From Paragordius varius (lineage: Eukaryota; Nematomorpha), in NCBI GenBank assembly GCA_964247055.1, contig OZ176050.1, positions 558,001-622,000 of the forward strand: a stretch of 64,000 nt of DNA, in the 5' to 3' direction. Shown here in pieces: positions 1 through 11,538 of the stretch. The translations under genes were made by a program, and so were the position numbers. The first letter of the stretch is position 1. Every line of letters begins with the position of its first letter. Below the pieces are notes generated by a model. That model did not search any database and was not told the DNA's origin. It worked only from the letters and a program-made list of their open reading frames with translations.

Positions 1-91
1 CAAATATTTTGGGGATCGGACTATAAATGTAATTTTTATGAATTTTTTAAATTTTTAAAAATTTATTTTATACGATTTTAAAAATAAAAAT

Positions 92-148
92 GGCTACCTA
101 AAATCCAAATTGATCAGGTGATGTCACCATAATTTTTTTTGGGTAGCC
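92..148. repeat. Inverted repeat with 12-bp arms and nested palindromes (example)
   Basis: In the first monomer, GGCTACCTAAAA (92-103) faces TTTTGGGTAGCC (137-148). The arms are reverse complements except at one position, a T opposite G, which could pair as G-U in RNA. The region between them, 33-34 bases, contains the TGATCA palindrome, in most copies CAAATTTG, and the GGTGATGTCACC dyad. The T-to-G stem mismatch is the usual state. GCGTAG, AGCGTAG and ATGGGTAG variants weaken the right arm in some copies. Confidence 0.85.
117..128. repeat. 12-bp dyad GGTGA-TG-TCACC (example; allelic classes across array)
   Basis: GGTGA and TCACC are exact reverse complements around a TG centre. The left arm is nearly invariant throughout the array. 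The right arm exists in a few recurring states: TCACC (dyad intact), TCGCC, TCACT, TCGAG and, towards the right end of the window, TCTCC. The states follow the higher-order blocks. The core TGATGTCA differs by one base from the CRE/ATF palindrome TGACGTCA; I give this only as a resemblance. A protein-binding role is unproven. Confidence 0.8.
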
Positions 149-171
149 CTATGGTAGTTCCATCATCACCC

Positions 172-344
172 CAAATATTTTCGAGATCGGAATATAAATG
201 TAATTTTTATGAATTTTTTAAATATTTAAAAAATTTATTTTATACGATTTTAAAAATAAAAATGGCTACCTAAAATCCAAATTTGATCAGGTGATGTCAC
301 CATAATTTTTTTTGCGTAGCCCTATGGTAGATCCATCATCACCC
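172..344. repeat. Representative full-length 173-bp monomer
   Basis: This monomer shows the standard layout: a variable box at 9-21 (here the TCGAGATCGGAA form), an A/T-only half at about 30-91, the conserved GGCTACCTAAAATCC segment, then CAAATTTGATCAGG, the GGTGATGTCACC dyad, a T tract of 7-8, the GTAGCCCTATGG box and CATCATCACCCC. It carries two GATC sites, 100 bp apart, so a GATC cutter would give 100 and 73 bp pieces. TGATCA occurs once. This copy has the minority states GCGTAG and GGTAGATCC. Confidence 0.95.
212..235. repeat. 24-bp perfect A/T palindrome (one example; present in most monomers)
   Basis: Monomer positions 41-64 read the same on both strands: left arm AATTTTTTAAAT, right arm its exact reverse complement, centred on the AT of TTTAAATATTTAAA. 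The flanking bases (G before, T after) end the symmetry. The same 24 bases recur in the large majority of monomers. Exceptions are the 171-bp type (1, 2745, 4640, 5675), the TTTTGTTT type (for example 11081, 12291, 25081), and copies with TTTTTTTGAATT or GAATTATTT. A perfect A/T inverted repeat of this length can extrude as a cruciform under negative supercoiling; whether it does so here is inference. Confidence 0.93.
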
Positions 345-516
345 CAAATATTTTCGAGATCGGAGTATAAATGTAATTTTTATGAATTTTTTAAATATTT
401 AAAAAATTTATTTTATACGATTGTAAAAATAAAAATGGCTACCTAAAATCCAAATTTGATCAGGTGATGTCACTATAATTTTTTTGGGTAGCCCTATGGT
501 AGTTCCATCATCACCC

Positions 517-671
517 CAAATATTTTCAAGATCGGAGTATAAATGTAATTTTTATGAATTTTTTAAATATTTAAAAAATTTATTTTATACGGGCTACCTA
601 AAATCCAAATTTGATCAGGTGATGTCACTATAATTTTTTTGGGTAGCCCTATGGTAGTTCCATCATCACCC
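517..671. repeat. Deletion monomer, 155 bp
   Basis: This CAAG-type monomer lacks 17 bp at about 590: TTATAC runs directly into GGGCTACC, so the GATTTTAAAAATAAAAAT segment is lost. The equivalent monomer in the 2745 block (starting near 3260) keeps that segment, so this is a private deletion. Confidence 0.9.
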
Positions 672-1361
672 CAAATATTGTCGAGATCGGAGTATAAATG
701 TAATTTTTATGAATTTTTTAAATATTTAAAAAATTTATTTTATACGATTTTAAAAATAAAAATGGCTACCTAAAATCCAAATTTGATCAGGTGATGTCGC
801 CATAATTTTTTTTGGGTAGCCCTATGGTAGTTCCATCATCACCCCAAATATTTTCGAGATCGGAGTATAAATGTAATTTTTATGAATTTTTTAAATATTT
901 AAAAAATTTATTTTATACGATTTTAAAAATAAAAATGGCTACCTAAAATCCAAATTTGATCAGGTGATGTCACTATAATTTTTTTGGGTAGCCCTATGGT
1001 AGTTCCATCATCACCCCAAATATTGTCGAGATCGGAGTATAAATGTAATTTTTATGAATTTTTTAAATATTTAAAAAATTTATTTTATACGATTTTAAAA
1101 ATAAAAATGGCTACCTAAAATCCAAATTCGATCAGGTGATGTCGCCATAATTTTTTTTGGGTAGCCCTATGGTAGTTCCATCATCACCCCAAATATTTTC
1201 GAGATCGGAGTATAAATGTAATTTTTATGAATTTTTTAAATATTTAAAAAATTTATTTTATACGATTTTAAAAATAAAAATGGCTACCTAAAATCCAAAT
1301 TTGATCAGGTGATGTCACCATAATTTTTTTTGGGTAGCCCTATGGTAGTTCCATCATCACC
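672..1361. repeat. 345-bp dimer repeated twice
   Basis: A GTCGAG-type monomer ending with GTCGCC and a CGAG-type monomer form a pair. The pair starting at 672 is followed by a second pair at 1017, 345 bp later. The second members differ (GTCACTAT versus GTCACCAT), so the copies are not identical. Confidence 0.75.
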
Positions 1362-2744
1362 CCAAATATTTTCGAGATCGGAGTATAAATGTAATTTTTA
1401 TGAATTTTTTAAATATTTAAAAAATTTATTTTATACGATATTAAAAATAAAAATGGCTACCTAAAATCCAAATTTGATCAGGTGATGTCACCATAATTTT
1501 TTTTGCGTAGCCCTATGGTAGTTCCATCATCACCTCAAATATTTTCGAGATCGGAGTATAAATGTAATTTTTATGAATTTTTTAAATATTTAAAAAATTT
1601 ATTTTATACGATTGTATAAATAAAAATGGCTACCTAAAATCCAAATTTGATCAGGTGATGTCACTATAATTTTTTTGGGTAGCCCTATGGTAGTTCCATC
1701 ATCACCCCAAATATTTTCAAGATCGGAGTATAAATGTAATTTTTATGAATTTTTTAAATATTTAAAAAATTTATTTTATACGATTTTAAAAATAAAAATG
1801 GCTACCTAAAATCCAAATTTGATCAGGTGATGTCGCCATAATTTTTTTTGGGTAGCCCTATGGTAGTTCCATCATCACCCCAAATATTTTTGAGATCGGA
1901 CTTTAAATGTAATTTTTATGAATTTTTTAAATATTTAAAAAATTTATTTTATACGATTTTAAAAATAAAAATGGCTACCTAAAATCCAAATTTGATCAGG
2001 TGATGCCACCATAATTTTTTTTGGGTAGCCCTATGTAGTTCCATCATCACCCCAAATATTTTCGAGATCGGAGTATAAATGTAATTTTTATGAATTTTTT
2101 AAATATTTAAAAAATTTATTTTATACGATTTTAAAAATAAAAATGGCTACCTAAAATCCAAATTTGATCAGGTGATGTCACCATAATTTTTTTTGGGTAG
2201 CCCTATGGTAGTTCCATCATCACCCCAAATATTTTCGAGATCGGAGTATAAATGTAATTTTTATGAATTTTTTAAATATTTAAAAAATTTATTTTATACG
2301 ATATTAAAAATAAAAATGGCTACCTAAAATCCAAATTTGATCAGGTGATGTCACCATAATTTTTTTTGGGTAGCCCTATGGTAATTCCATCATCACCCCA
2401 AATATTGTCGAGATCGGAGTATAAATGTAATTTTTATGAATTTTTTAAATATTAAAAAAATTTATTTTATACGATTTTAAAAATAAAAATGGCTACCTAA
2501 AATCCAAATTTGATCAGGTGATGTCGCCATAATTTTTTTTGGGTAGCCCTATAGTAGTTCCATCATCACCCCAAATATTTTCGAGATCGGAGTATAAATG
2601 TAATTTTTATGAATTTTTTAAATATTTAAAAAATTTATTTTATACGATTTTAAAAATAAAAATGGCTACCTAAAATCCAAATTTGATCAGGTGATGTCAC
2701 TATAATTTTTTTTGGGTAGCCCTATGGTAGTTCCATCATCACCC

Positions 2745-3432
2745 CAAATATTTTGGGGATCGGACTATAAATGTAATTTTTATGAATTTTTTAAATTTTT
2801 AAAAATTTATTTTATACGATTTTAAAAATAAAAATGGCTACCTAAAATCCAAATTGATCAGGTGATGTCACCATAATTTTTTTTGGGTAGCCCTATGGTA
2901 GTTCCATCATCACCCCAAATATTTTCGAGATCGGAATATAAATGTAATTTTTATGAATTTTTTAAATATTTAAAAAATTTATTTTATACGATTTTAAAAA
3001 TAAAAATGGCTACCTAAAATCCAAATTTGATCAGGTGATGTCACCATAATTTTTTTTGCGTAGCCCTATGGTAGATCCATCATCACCCCAAATATTTTCG
3101 AGATCGGAGTATAAATGTAATTTTTATGAATTTTTTAAATATTTAAAAAATTTATTTTATACGATTGTAAAAATAAAAATGGCTACCTAAAATCCAAATT
3201 TGATCAGGTGATGTCACTATAATTTTTTTGGGTAGCCCTATGGTAGTTCCATCATCACCCCAAATATTTTCAAGATCGGAGTATAAATGTAATTTTTATG
3301 AATTTTTTAAATATTTAAAAAATTTATTTTATACGATTTTAAAAATAAAAATGGCTGCCTAAAATCCAAATTTGATCAGGTGATGTCGCCATAATTTTTT
3401 TGGGTAGCCCTATGATAGTTCCATCATCACCC
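2745..3432. repeat. Four-monomer repeat of the block at 1
   Basis: The monomers reproduce 1 to about 671 in order: the 171-bp GGGG type with the shortened AAATTGATC, the GGAATATAAATG type with GCGTAG and GGTAGATCC, the ATTGTAAAAA type with GTCACTAT, and the CAAG type. Spacing is 2,744 bp. The fourth monomer differs (GTCGCC, CTATGATAG, full length), and the order diverges after 3432. Confidence 0.88.
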
Positions 3433-3948
3433 CAAATATTTTCGAGATCGGAGTATAAATGTAATTTTTATGAATTTTTTAAATATTTAAAAAATTATTT
3501 TATACGATATTAAAAATAAAAATGGCTACCTAAAATCCAAATTTGATCAGGTGATGTCACTATAATTTTTTTTGGGTAGCCCTATGGTAGTTCCATCATC
3601 ACCCCAAATATTTTCGAGATCGGAGTATAAATGTAATTTTTATGAATTTTTTAAATATTTAAAAAATTTATTTTATACGATTTTAAAAATAAAAATGGCT
3701 ACCTAAAATCCAAATTTGATCAGGTGATGTCACTATAATTTTTATGGGTAGCCCTATGGTAGTTCCATCATCACCCCAAATATTTTCGAGATCGGAGTAT
3801 AAATGTAATTTTTATGAATTTTTTAAATATTTAAAAAATTTATTTTATACGATTTTAAAAATAAAAATGGCTACCTAAAATCCAAATTTGATCAGGTGAT
3901 GTCACTATAATTTTTTTGGGTAGCCCTATGGTAGTTCCATCATCACCC
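3433..3948. repeat. Three-monomer run (ATATTAAA / TTTATGGG / plain types)
   Basis: A CGAG monomer with ACGATATTAAA, a CGAG monomer ending with TTTTTATGGGTAG, and a CGAG monomer with GTCACTATAA occur in series. The same trio recurs at 4122-4639, 5157-5674, 7055-7571 and, varied, at 7744-8261. It is the backbone of the next 4.5 kb. Confidence 0.82.
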
Positions 3949-4983
3949 CAAATATTTTGGGGATCGGACTATAAATGTAATTTTTATGAATTTTTTAAAT
4001 ATTTAAAAAATTTATTTTATACGATTTTAAAAATAAAAATGGCTACCTAAAATCCAAATTTGATCAGGTGATGTCGCCATAATTTTTTTTGGGTAGCCCT
4101 ATGGTAGTTCCATCATCACCCCAAATATTTTCGAGATCGGAGTATAAATGTAATTTTTATGAATTTTTTAAATATTTAAAAAATTTTTTTTATACGATAT
4201 TAAAAATAAAAATGGCTACCTAAAATCCAAATTTGATCAGGTGATGTCACTATAATTTTTTTTGGGTAGCCCTATGGTAGTTCCATCATCACCCCAAATA
4301 TTTTCGAGATCGGAGTATAAATGTAATTTTTATGAATTTTTTAAATATTTAAAAAATTTATTTTATACGATTTTAAAAATAAAAATGGCTACCTAAAATC
4401 CAAATTTGATCAGGTGATGTCACTATAATTTTTATGGGTAGCCCTATGGTAGTTCCATCATCACCCCAAATATTTTCGAGATCGGAGTATAAATGTAATT
4501 TTTATGAATTTTTTAAATATTTAAAAAATTTATTTTATACGATTTTAAAAATAAAAATGGCTACCTAAAATCCAAATTTGATCAGGTGATGTCACTATAA
4601 TTTTTTTTGGGTAGCCCTATGGTAGTTCCATCATCACCCCAAATATTTTGGGGATCGGAGTATAAATGTAATTTTTATGAATTTTTTAAATTTTTAAAAA
4701 TTTATTTTATACGATTTTAAAAATAAAAATGGCTACCTAAAATCCAAATTTGATCAGGTGATGTCACCATAATTTTTTTTGGGTAGCCCTATGGTAGTTC
4801 CATCATCACCCCAAATATTTTCGAGATCGGAATATAAATGTAATTTTTATGAATTTTTTAAATATTTAAAAAATTTATTTTATACGATTTTAAAAATAAA
4901 AATGGCTACCTAAAATCCAAATTTGATCAGGTGATGTCACTATAATTTTTTTGGGTAGCCCTATGGTAGTTCCATCATCACCC
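3949..4983. repeat. 1,035-bp six-monomer unit, copy 1
   Basis: It starts with a GGGG/GGACTATAAAT monomer carrying GTCGCC, followed by the ATATTAAA / TTTATGGG / plain trio, a 171-bp GGGG/GGAGTATAAAT monomer (4640) with the shortened A/T palindrome, and a GGAATATAAATG monomer (4811). The five leading monomers recur in order 1,035 bp later at 4984. Confidence 0.88.
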
Positions 4984-6537
4984 CAAATATTTTGGGGATC
5001 GGACTATAAATGTAATTTTTATGAATTTTTTAAATATTTAAAAAATTTATTTTATACGATTTTAAAAATAAAAATGGCTACCTAAAATCCAAATTTGATC
5101 AGGTGATGTCGCCATAATTTTTTTTGGGTAGCCCTATGGTAGTTCCATCATCACCCCAAATATTTTCGAGATCGGAGTATAAATGTAATTTTTATGAATT
5201 TTTTAAATATTTAAAAAATTTATTTTATACGATATTAAAAATAAAAATGGCTACCTAAAATCCAAATTTGATCAGGTGATGTCACTATAATTTTTTTTGG
5301 GTAGCCCTATGGTAGTTCCATCATCACCCCAAATATTTTCGAGATCGGAGTATAAATGTAATTTTTATGAATTTTTTAAATATTTAAAAAATTTATTTTA
5401 TACGATTTTAAAAATAAAAATGGCTACCTAAAATCCAAATTTGATCAGGTGATGTCACTATAATTTTTATGGGTAGCCCTATGGTAGTTCCATCATCACC
5501 CCAAATATTTTCGAGATCGGAGTATAAATGTAATTTTTATGAATTTTTTAAATATTTAAAAAATTTATTTTATACGATTTTAAAAATAAAAATGGCTACC
5601 TAAAATCCAAATTTGATCAGGTGATGTCACTATAATTTTTTTTGGGTAGCCCTATGGTAGTTCAATCATCACCCCAAATATTTTGGGGATCGGAGTATAA
5701 ATGTAATTTTTATGAATTTTTTAAATTTTTAAAAATTTATTTTATACGATTTTAAAAATAAAAATGGCTACCTAAAATCCAAATTTGATCAGGTGATGTC
5801 ACCATAATTTTTTTTGGGTAGCCCTATGGTAGTTCCATCATCACCCCAAATATTTTCGAGATCGCAATATAAATGTAATTTTTATGAATTTTTTTAAATA
5901 TTTAAAAAATTTATTTTATACGATTTTAAAAATAAAAATGGCTACCTAAAATCCAAATTTGATCAGGTGATGTCACCATAATTTTTTTTGCGTAGCCCTA
6001 TGGTAGTTCCATCATCACCCCAAATATTTTCGAGATCGGAGTATAAATGTAATTTTTATGAATTTTTTAAATATTTAAAAAATTTATTTTATACGATTTT
6101 ATAAATAAAAATGGCTACCTAAAATCCAAATTTGATCAGGTGATGTCACTATAATTTTTTTGGGTAGCCCTATGGTAGTTCCATCATCACCCCAAATATT
6201 TTCAAGATCGGAGTATAAATGTAATTTTTATCAATTTTTTAAATATTTAAAAAATTTATTTTATACGATTTTAAAAATAAAAATGGCTACCTAAAATCCA
6301 AATTTGATCAGGTGATGTCACTATAATTTTTTTGGGTAGCCCTATGGTAGTTCCATCATCACCCCAAATATTGTCGAGATCGGAGTATAAATGTAATTTT
6401 TATGAATTTTTTAAATATTTAAAAAATTTATTTTATACGATTTTAAAAATAAAAATGGCTACCTAAAATCCAAATTTGATCAGGTGATGTCGCCATAATT
6501 TTTTTTGGGTAGCCCTATGGTAGTTCCATCATCACCC
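4984..6537. repeat. Six-monomer unit, copy 2, and following monomers
   Basis: Monomers at 4984, 5157, 5330, 5502 and 5675 match those at 3949-4810. The next, at 5846, is the CGCAATATAAATG form with GCGTAG, followed by a plain GTCACTAT monomer, a CAAG monomer with TTTTTATCAA (near 6229) and a GTCGAG monomer with GTCGCC. This tail resembles about 8780-9470 at a spacing near 2,928 bp. Confidence 0.82.
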
Positions 6538-6881
6538 CAAATATTTTGGGGATCGGACTATAAATGTAATTTTTATGAATTTTTTAAATATTTAAAAAAT
6601 TTATTTTATACGATTTAAAAATAAAAATGGCTACCTAAAATCCAAATTTGATCAGGTGATGTCACCATAATTTTTTTTGGGTAGCCCTATGGTAGTTCCA
6701 TCATCACATCAAATATTTTCGAGATCGGAGTATAAATGTAATTTTTATGAATTTTTTAAATATTTAAAAAATTTATTTTATACGATTTTAAAAATAAAAA
6801 TGGCTACCTAAAATCCAAATTTGATCAGGTGATGTCACTATAATTTTTTTGGGTAGCCCTATGGTAGTTCCATCATCACCC
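6538..6881. repeat. GGGG monomer plus CACATCAAAT-type monomer
   Basis: Two monomers link the preceding and following units. The second begins after CATCACATCAAAT instead of CATCACCCCAAAT, a variant that recurs near 10675, 11885, 18540, 29972, 30982, 35250, 36257, 37972 and 47747. Confidence 0.8.
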
Positions 6882-8261
6882 CAAATATTTTGGGGATCGG
6901 ACTATAAATGTAATTTTTATGAATTTTTTAAATATTTAAAAAATTTATTTTATACGATTTTAAAAATAAAAATGGCTACCTAAAATCCAAATTTGATCAG
7001 GTGATGTCGCCATAATTTTTTTTGGGTAGCCCTATGATAGTTCCATCATCACCCCAAATATTTTCGAGATCGGAGTATAAATGTAATTTTTATGAATTTT
7101 TTAAATATTTAAAAAATTTATTTTATACGATATTAAAAATAAAAATGGCTACCTAAAATCCAAATTTGATCAGGTGATGTCACTATAATTTTTTTTGGGT
7201 AGCCCTATGGTAGTTCCATCATCACCCCAAATATTTTCGAGATCGGAGTATAAATGTAATTTTTATGAATTTTTTAAATATTTAAAAAATTTATTTTATA
7301 CGATTTTAAAAATAAAAATGGCTACCTAAAATCCAAATTTGATCAGGTGATGTCACTATAATTTTTATGGGTAGCCCTATGGTAGTTCCATCATCACCCC
7401 AAATATTTTCGAGATCGGAGTATAAATGTAATTTTTATGAATTTTTTAAATATTTAAAAAATTTATTTTATACGATTTTAAAAATAAAAATGGCTACCTA
7501 AAATCCAAATTTGATCAGGTGATGTCACTATATTTTTTTTGGGTAGCCCTATGGTAGTTCCATCATCACCCCAAATATTTTGGGGATCGGACTATAAATG
7601 TAATTTTTATGAATTTTTTAAATATTTAAAAAATTTATTTTATACGATTTTAAAAATAAAAATGGCTACCTAAAATCCAAATTTGATCAGGTGATGTCCC
7701 ATAATTTTTTTTGGGTAGCCCTATGGTAGTTCCATCATCACCCCAAATATTTTCGAGATCGGAGTATAAATGTAATTTTTATGAATTTTTTAAATATTTA
7801 AAAAATTTATTTTATACGATATTAAAAATAAAAATGGCTACCTAAAATCCAAATTTGATCAGGTGATGTCACTATAATTTTTTTTGGGTAGCCCTATGGT
7901 AGTTCCATCATCACCCCAAATATTTTCGAGATCGGAGTATAAATGTAATTTTTATGAATTTTTTAAATATTTAAAAAATTTATTTTATACGATTTTAAAA
8001 ATAAAAATGGCTACCTAAAATCCAAATTTGATCAGGTGATGTCACTATAATTTTTATGGGTAGCCCTATGGTAGTTCCATCATCACCCCAAATATTTTCG
8101 AGATCGGAGTATAAATGTAATTTTTATGAATTTTTTAAATATTTAAAAAATTTATTTTATACGATATTAAAAATAAAAATGGCTACCTAAAATCCAAATT
8201 TGATCAGGTGATGTCACTATAATTTTTTTTGGGTAGCCCTATGGTAGTTCCATCATCACCC
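6882..8261. repeat. 690-bp four-monomer unit repeated, then a dimer repeat
   Basis: GGGG/CTATAAAT with GTCGCC, ATATTAAA, TTTATGGG and plain types fill 6882-7571. The next GGGG monomer is at 7572, 690 bp later, with the shortened form GTCCCATAA. The ATATTAAA/TTTATGGG pair at 7744 then repeats at 8089, 345 bp on. This is a clear local expansion series in units of 2 and 4 monomers. Confidence 0.85.
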
Positions 8262-8948
8262 CAAATATTTTCGAGATCGGAGTATAAATGTAATTTTTAT
8301 GAATTTTTTAAATATTTAAAAAATTTATTTTATACGATTTTAAAAATAAAAATGGCTACCTAAAATCCAAATTTGATCAGGTGATGTCACTATAATTTTT
8401 ATGGGTAGCCCTATGGTAGTTCCATCATCACCCCAAATATTTTCGAGATCGGAGTATAAATGTAATTTTTATGAATTTTTTAAATATTTAAATTTATTTT
8501 ATACGATTTTAAAAATAAAAATGGCTACCTAAAATCCAAATTTGATCAGGTGATGTCACTATAATTTTTATGGGTAGCCCTATGGTAGTTCCATCATCAC
8601 CCCAAATATTTTCGAGATCGGAGTATAAATGTAATTTTTATGAATTTTTTAAATATTTAAAAAATTTATTTTATACGATTTTAAAAATAAAAATGGCTAC
8701 CTAAAATCCAAATTTGATCAGGTGATGTCACCATAATTTTTTTTGGGTAGCCCTATGGTAGTTCCATCATCACCCCAAATATTTTCGAGATCGGAATATA
8801 AATGTAATTTTTATGAATTTTTTAAATATTTAAAAAATTTATTTTATACGATTTTAAAAATAAAAATGGCTACCTAAAATCCAAATTTGATCAGGTGATG
8901 TCGAGTTAATTTTTTTTGGGTAGCCCTATGGTAGTTCCATCATCACCC
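8262..8948. repeat. Four monomers ending the 3.4-8.9 kb domain
   Basis: Two TTTATGGG-type monomers (the second lacking four A in the palindrome's right arm, near 8490), a GTCACCAT monomer and a GGAATATAAATG monomer ending with GTCGAGTTAA (near 8901) close the domain. GTCGAGTTAA is rare: I found it only near 8901, 10281, 22209 and 24453. Confidence 0.75.
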
Positions 8949-10329
8949 CAAATATTTTCGAGATCGGAGTATAAATGTAATTTTTATGAATTTTTTAAAT
9001 ATTTAAAAAATTTATTTTATACGATTTTAAAAATAAAAATGGCTACCTAAAATCCAAATTTGATCAGGTGATGTCACTATAATTTTTTTGGGTAGCCCTA
9101 TGGTAGTTCCATCATCACCCCAAATATTTTCAAGATCGGAGTATAAATGTAATTTTTATCAATTTTTTAAATATTTAAAAAATTTATTTTATACGATTTT
9201 AAAAATAAAAATGGCTACCTAAAATCCAAATTTGATCAGGTGATGTCACTATAATTTTTTTGGGTAGCCCTATGGTAGTTCCATCATCACCCCAAATATT
9301 GTCGAGATCGGAGTGTAAATGTAATTTTTATGAATTTTTTAAATATTTAAAAAATTTATTTTATACGATTTTAAAAATAAAAATGGCTACCTAAAATCCA
9401 AATTTGATCAGGTGATGTCACCATAATTTTTTTTGCGTAGCCCTATGGTAGTTCCATCATCACCCCAAATATTTTGGTGATCGGACTATAAATGTAATTT
9501 TTATGAATTTTTTAAATATTTAAAAAATTTATTTTATACGATTTTAAAAATAAAAATGGCTACCTAAAATCCAAATTTGATCAGGTGATGTCACCATAAT
9601 TTTTTTTGGGTAGCCCTATGGTAGTTCCATCATCACCCCAAATATTGTCGAGATCGGAGTATAAATGTAATTTTTTTGAATTATTTAAATATTTAAAAAA
9701 TTTATTTTATACGATTTTAAAAATAAAAATGGCTACCTAAAATCCAAATTTGATCAGGTGATGTCACCATAATTTTTTTTGGGTAGCCCTATGGTAGTTC
9801 CATCATCACCCCAAATATTTTCGAGATCGGAGTATAAATGTAATTTTTATGAATTTTTTAAATATTTAAAAAATTTATTTTATACGATATTAAAAATAAA
9901 AATGGCTACCTAAAATCCAAATTTGATCAGGTAATGTCGCCATAATTTTTTTTGGGTAGCCCTATAGTAGTTCCATCATCACCCCAAATATTTTCGAGAT
10001 CGGAGTATAAATGTAATTTTTATGAATTTTTTAAATATTTAAAAAATTTATTTTATACGATTTTAAAAAAAAAATGGCTACCTAAAATCCAAATTTGATC
10101 AGGTGATGTCACTATAATTTTTTTTGGGTAGCCCTATGGTAGTTCCATCATCACCCCAAATATTTTCGAGATCGAAGTATAAATGTAATTTTTATGAATT
10201 TTTTAAATATTTAAAAAATTTATTTTATACGATTTTAAAAATAAAAATGGCTACCTAAAATCCAAATTTGATCAGGTGATGTCGAGTTAATTTTTTTTGG
10301 GTAGCCCTATGGTAGTTCCATCATCACCC
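8949..10329. repeat. Eight-monomer segment, copy 1 (partner 23121-24501)
   Basis: Marker variants appear in order: CAAG with TTTTTATCAA (9157), GAGTGTAAATG (9311), TTTTTTTGAATTATTT (about 9670), AGGTAATGTCGCC (9931), the shortened AAAAAAAAATGG run (about 10067), GATCGAAGTATAA (about 10171) and GTCGAGTTAA (10281). All recur at exactly +14,172 bp. Confidence 0.93.
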
Positions 10330-11538
10330 CAAATATTTTGGGGATCGGACTATAAATGTAATTTTTATGAATTTTTTAAATATTTAAAAAATTTATTTTA
10401 TACGATTGTAAAAATAAAAATGGCTACCTAAAATCCAAATTTGATCAGGTGATGTCACCATAATTTTTTTTGGGTAGCCCTATGGTAGTTCCATCATCAC
10501 CCCAAATATTGTCGAGATCGGAGTATAAATGTAATTTTTATGAATTTTTTAAATATTTAAAAAATTTATTTTATACGATTTTAAAAATAAAAATGGCTAC
10601 CTAAAATCCAAATTTGATCAGGTGATGTCGCCATAATTTTTTTTGGGTAGCCCTATGGTAGTTCCATCATCACATCAAATATTTTCGAGATCGGAGTATA
10701 AATGTAATTTTTATGAATTTTTTAAATATTTAAAAAATTTATTTTATTCGATTTTAAAAATAAAAATGGCTACCTAAAATCCAAATTTGATCAGGTGATG
10801 TCACTATAATTTTTTTGGGTAGCCCTATGGTAGTTCCATCATCACCCCAAATATTTTGGGGATCGGACTATAAATGTAATTTTTATGAATTTTTTAAATA
10901 TTTAAAAAATTTATTTTATACGATTTTAAAAATAAAAATGGCTACCTAAAATCCAAATTTGATCAGGTTATGTCGCCATAATTTTTTTTGGGTAGCCCTA
11001 TGGTAGTTCCATCATCACCCCAAATATTTTCGAGATCGGAGTATAAATGTAATTTTTATGAATTTTTTAAATATTTAAAAAATTTTGTTTATACGATTTT
11101 AAAAATAAAAATGGCTACCTAAAATCCAAATTTGATCAGGTGATGTCACTATAATTTTTATGGGTAGCCCTATGGTAGTTCCATCATCACCCCAAATATT
11201 TTCGAGATCGGAGTATAAATGTAATTTTTATGAATTTTTTAAATATTTAAAAAATTTATTTTATACGATTTTAAAAATAAAAATGGCTACCTAAAATCCA
11301 AATTTGATCAGGTGATGTCACCATAATTTTTTTTGCGTAGCCCTATGGTAGTTCTATCATCACCGCAAATATTTTCGAGATCGGAGTATAAATGTAATTT
11401 TTATGAATTTTTTAAATATTTAAAAAATTTATTTTATACGATATTAAAAATAAAAATGGCTACCTAAAATCCAAATTTGATCAGGTGATGTCACTATAAT
11501 TTTTTTTGGGTAGCCCTATGGTAGTTCCATCATCACCC
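10330..11538. repeat. 1,209-bp seven-monomer unit, copy 1
   Basis: Order: GGGG with ATTGTAAAAA; GTCGAG with GTCGCC; CACATCAAAT with TTTTATTCGA (10746); GGGG with GTCGCC; CGAG with TTTTGTTTATACG; CGAG with GCGTAG; GCAAAT-start with ATATTAAA. The next copy begins immediately at 11539. Single-base differences I noticed include ATTGT/ATTGC, GTTATG/GTGATG, GTTCTATC/GTTCCATC and AAAAATGG/AATAATGG. Confidence 0.93.

Larger units (their letters stand above)
1..2744. repeat. 16-monomer block, left part of array
   Basis: There are sixteen monomers between the GGGG/CTATAAAT-type monomer at 1 and its twin at 2745. The order includes a GGAATATAAATG monomer (172), an ATTGTAAAAA monomer (345), a CAAG-type monomer (517), alternating GTCGAG and CGAG types, a TTTGAGATCGGACTTTAAATG type near 1890 and ATACGATATTAAA types near 1436 and 2300. 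The left end is cut by the window, so whether 2,744 bp is a true repeat period cannot be judged; only its first four monomers recur at 2745. Confidence 0.8.

Noticed and set aside
92-148. tRNA, rRNA or other structured RNA gene
   Set aside because: The 12-bp arms give a simple hairpin, but there is no tRNA arm pattern, A/B box or known RNA motif, and the unit is repeated hundreds of times.
180-192. CENP-B box like sequence (TTCGAGATCGG)
   Set aside because: The core box needs TTCG, four bases, A, two bases, CGGG. Here CGG follows only four bases after TTCG and the central A and last G are missing, so it does not match.
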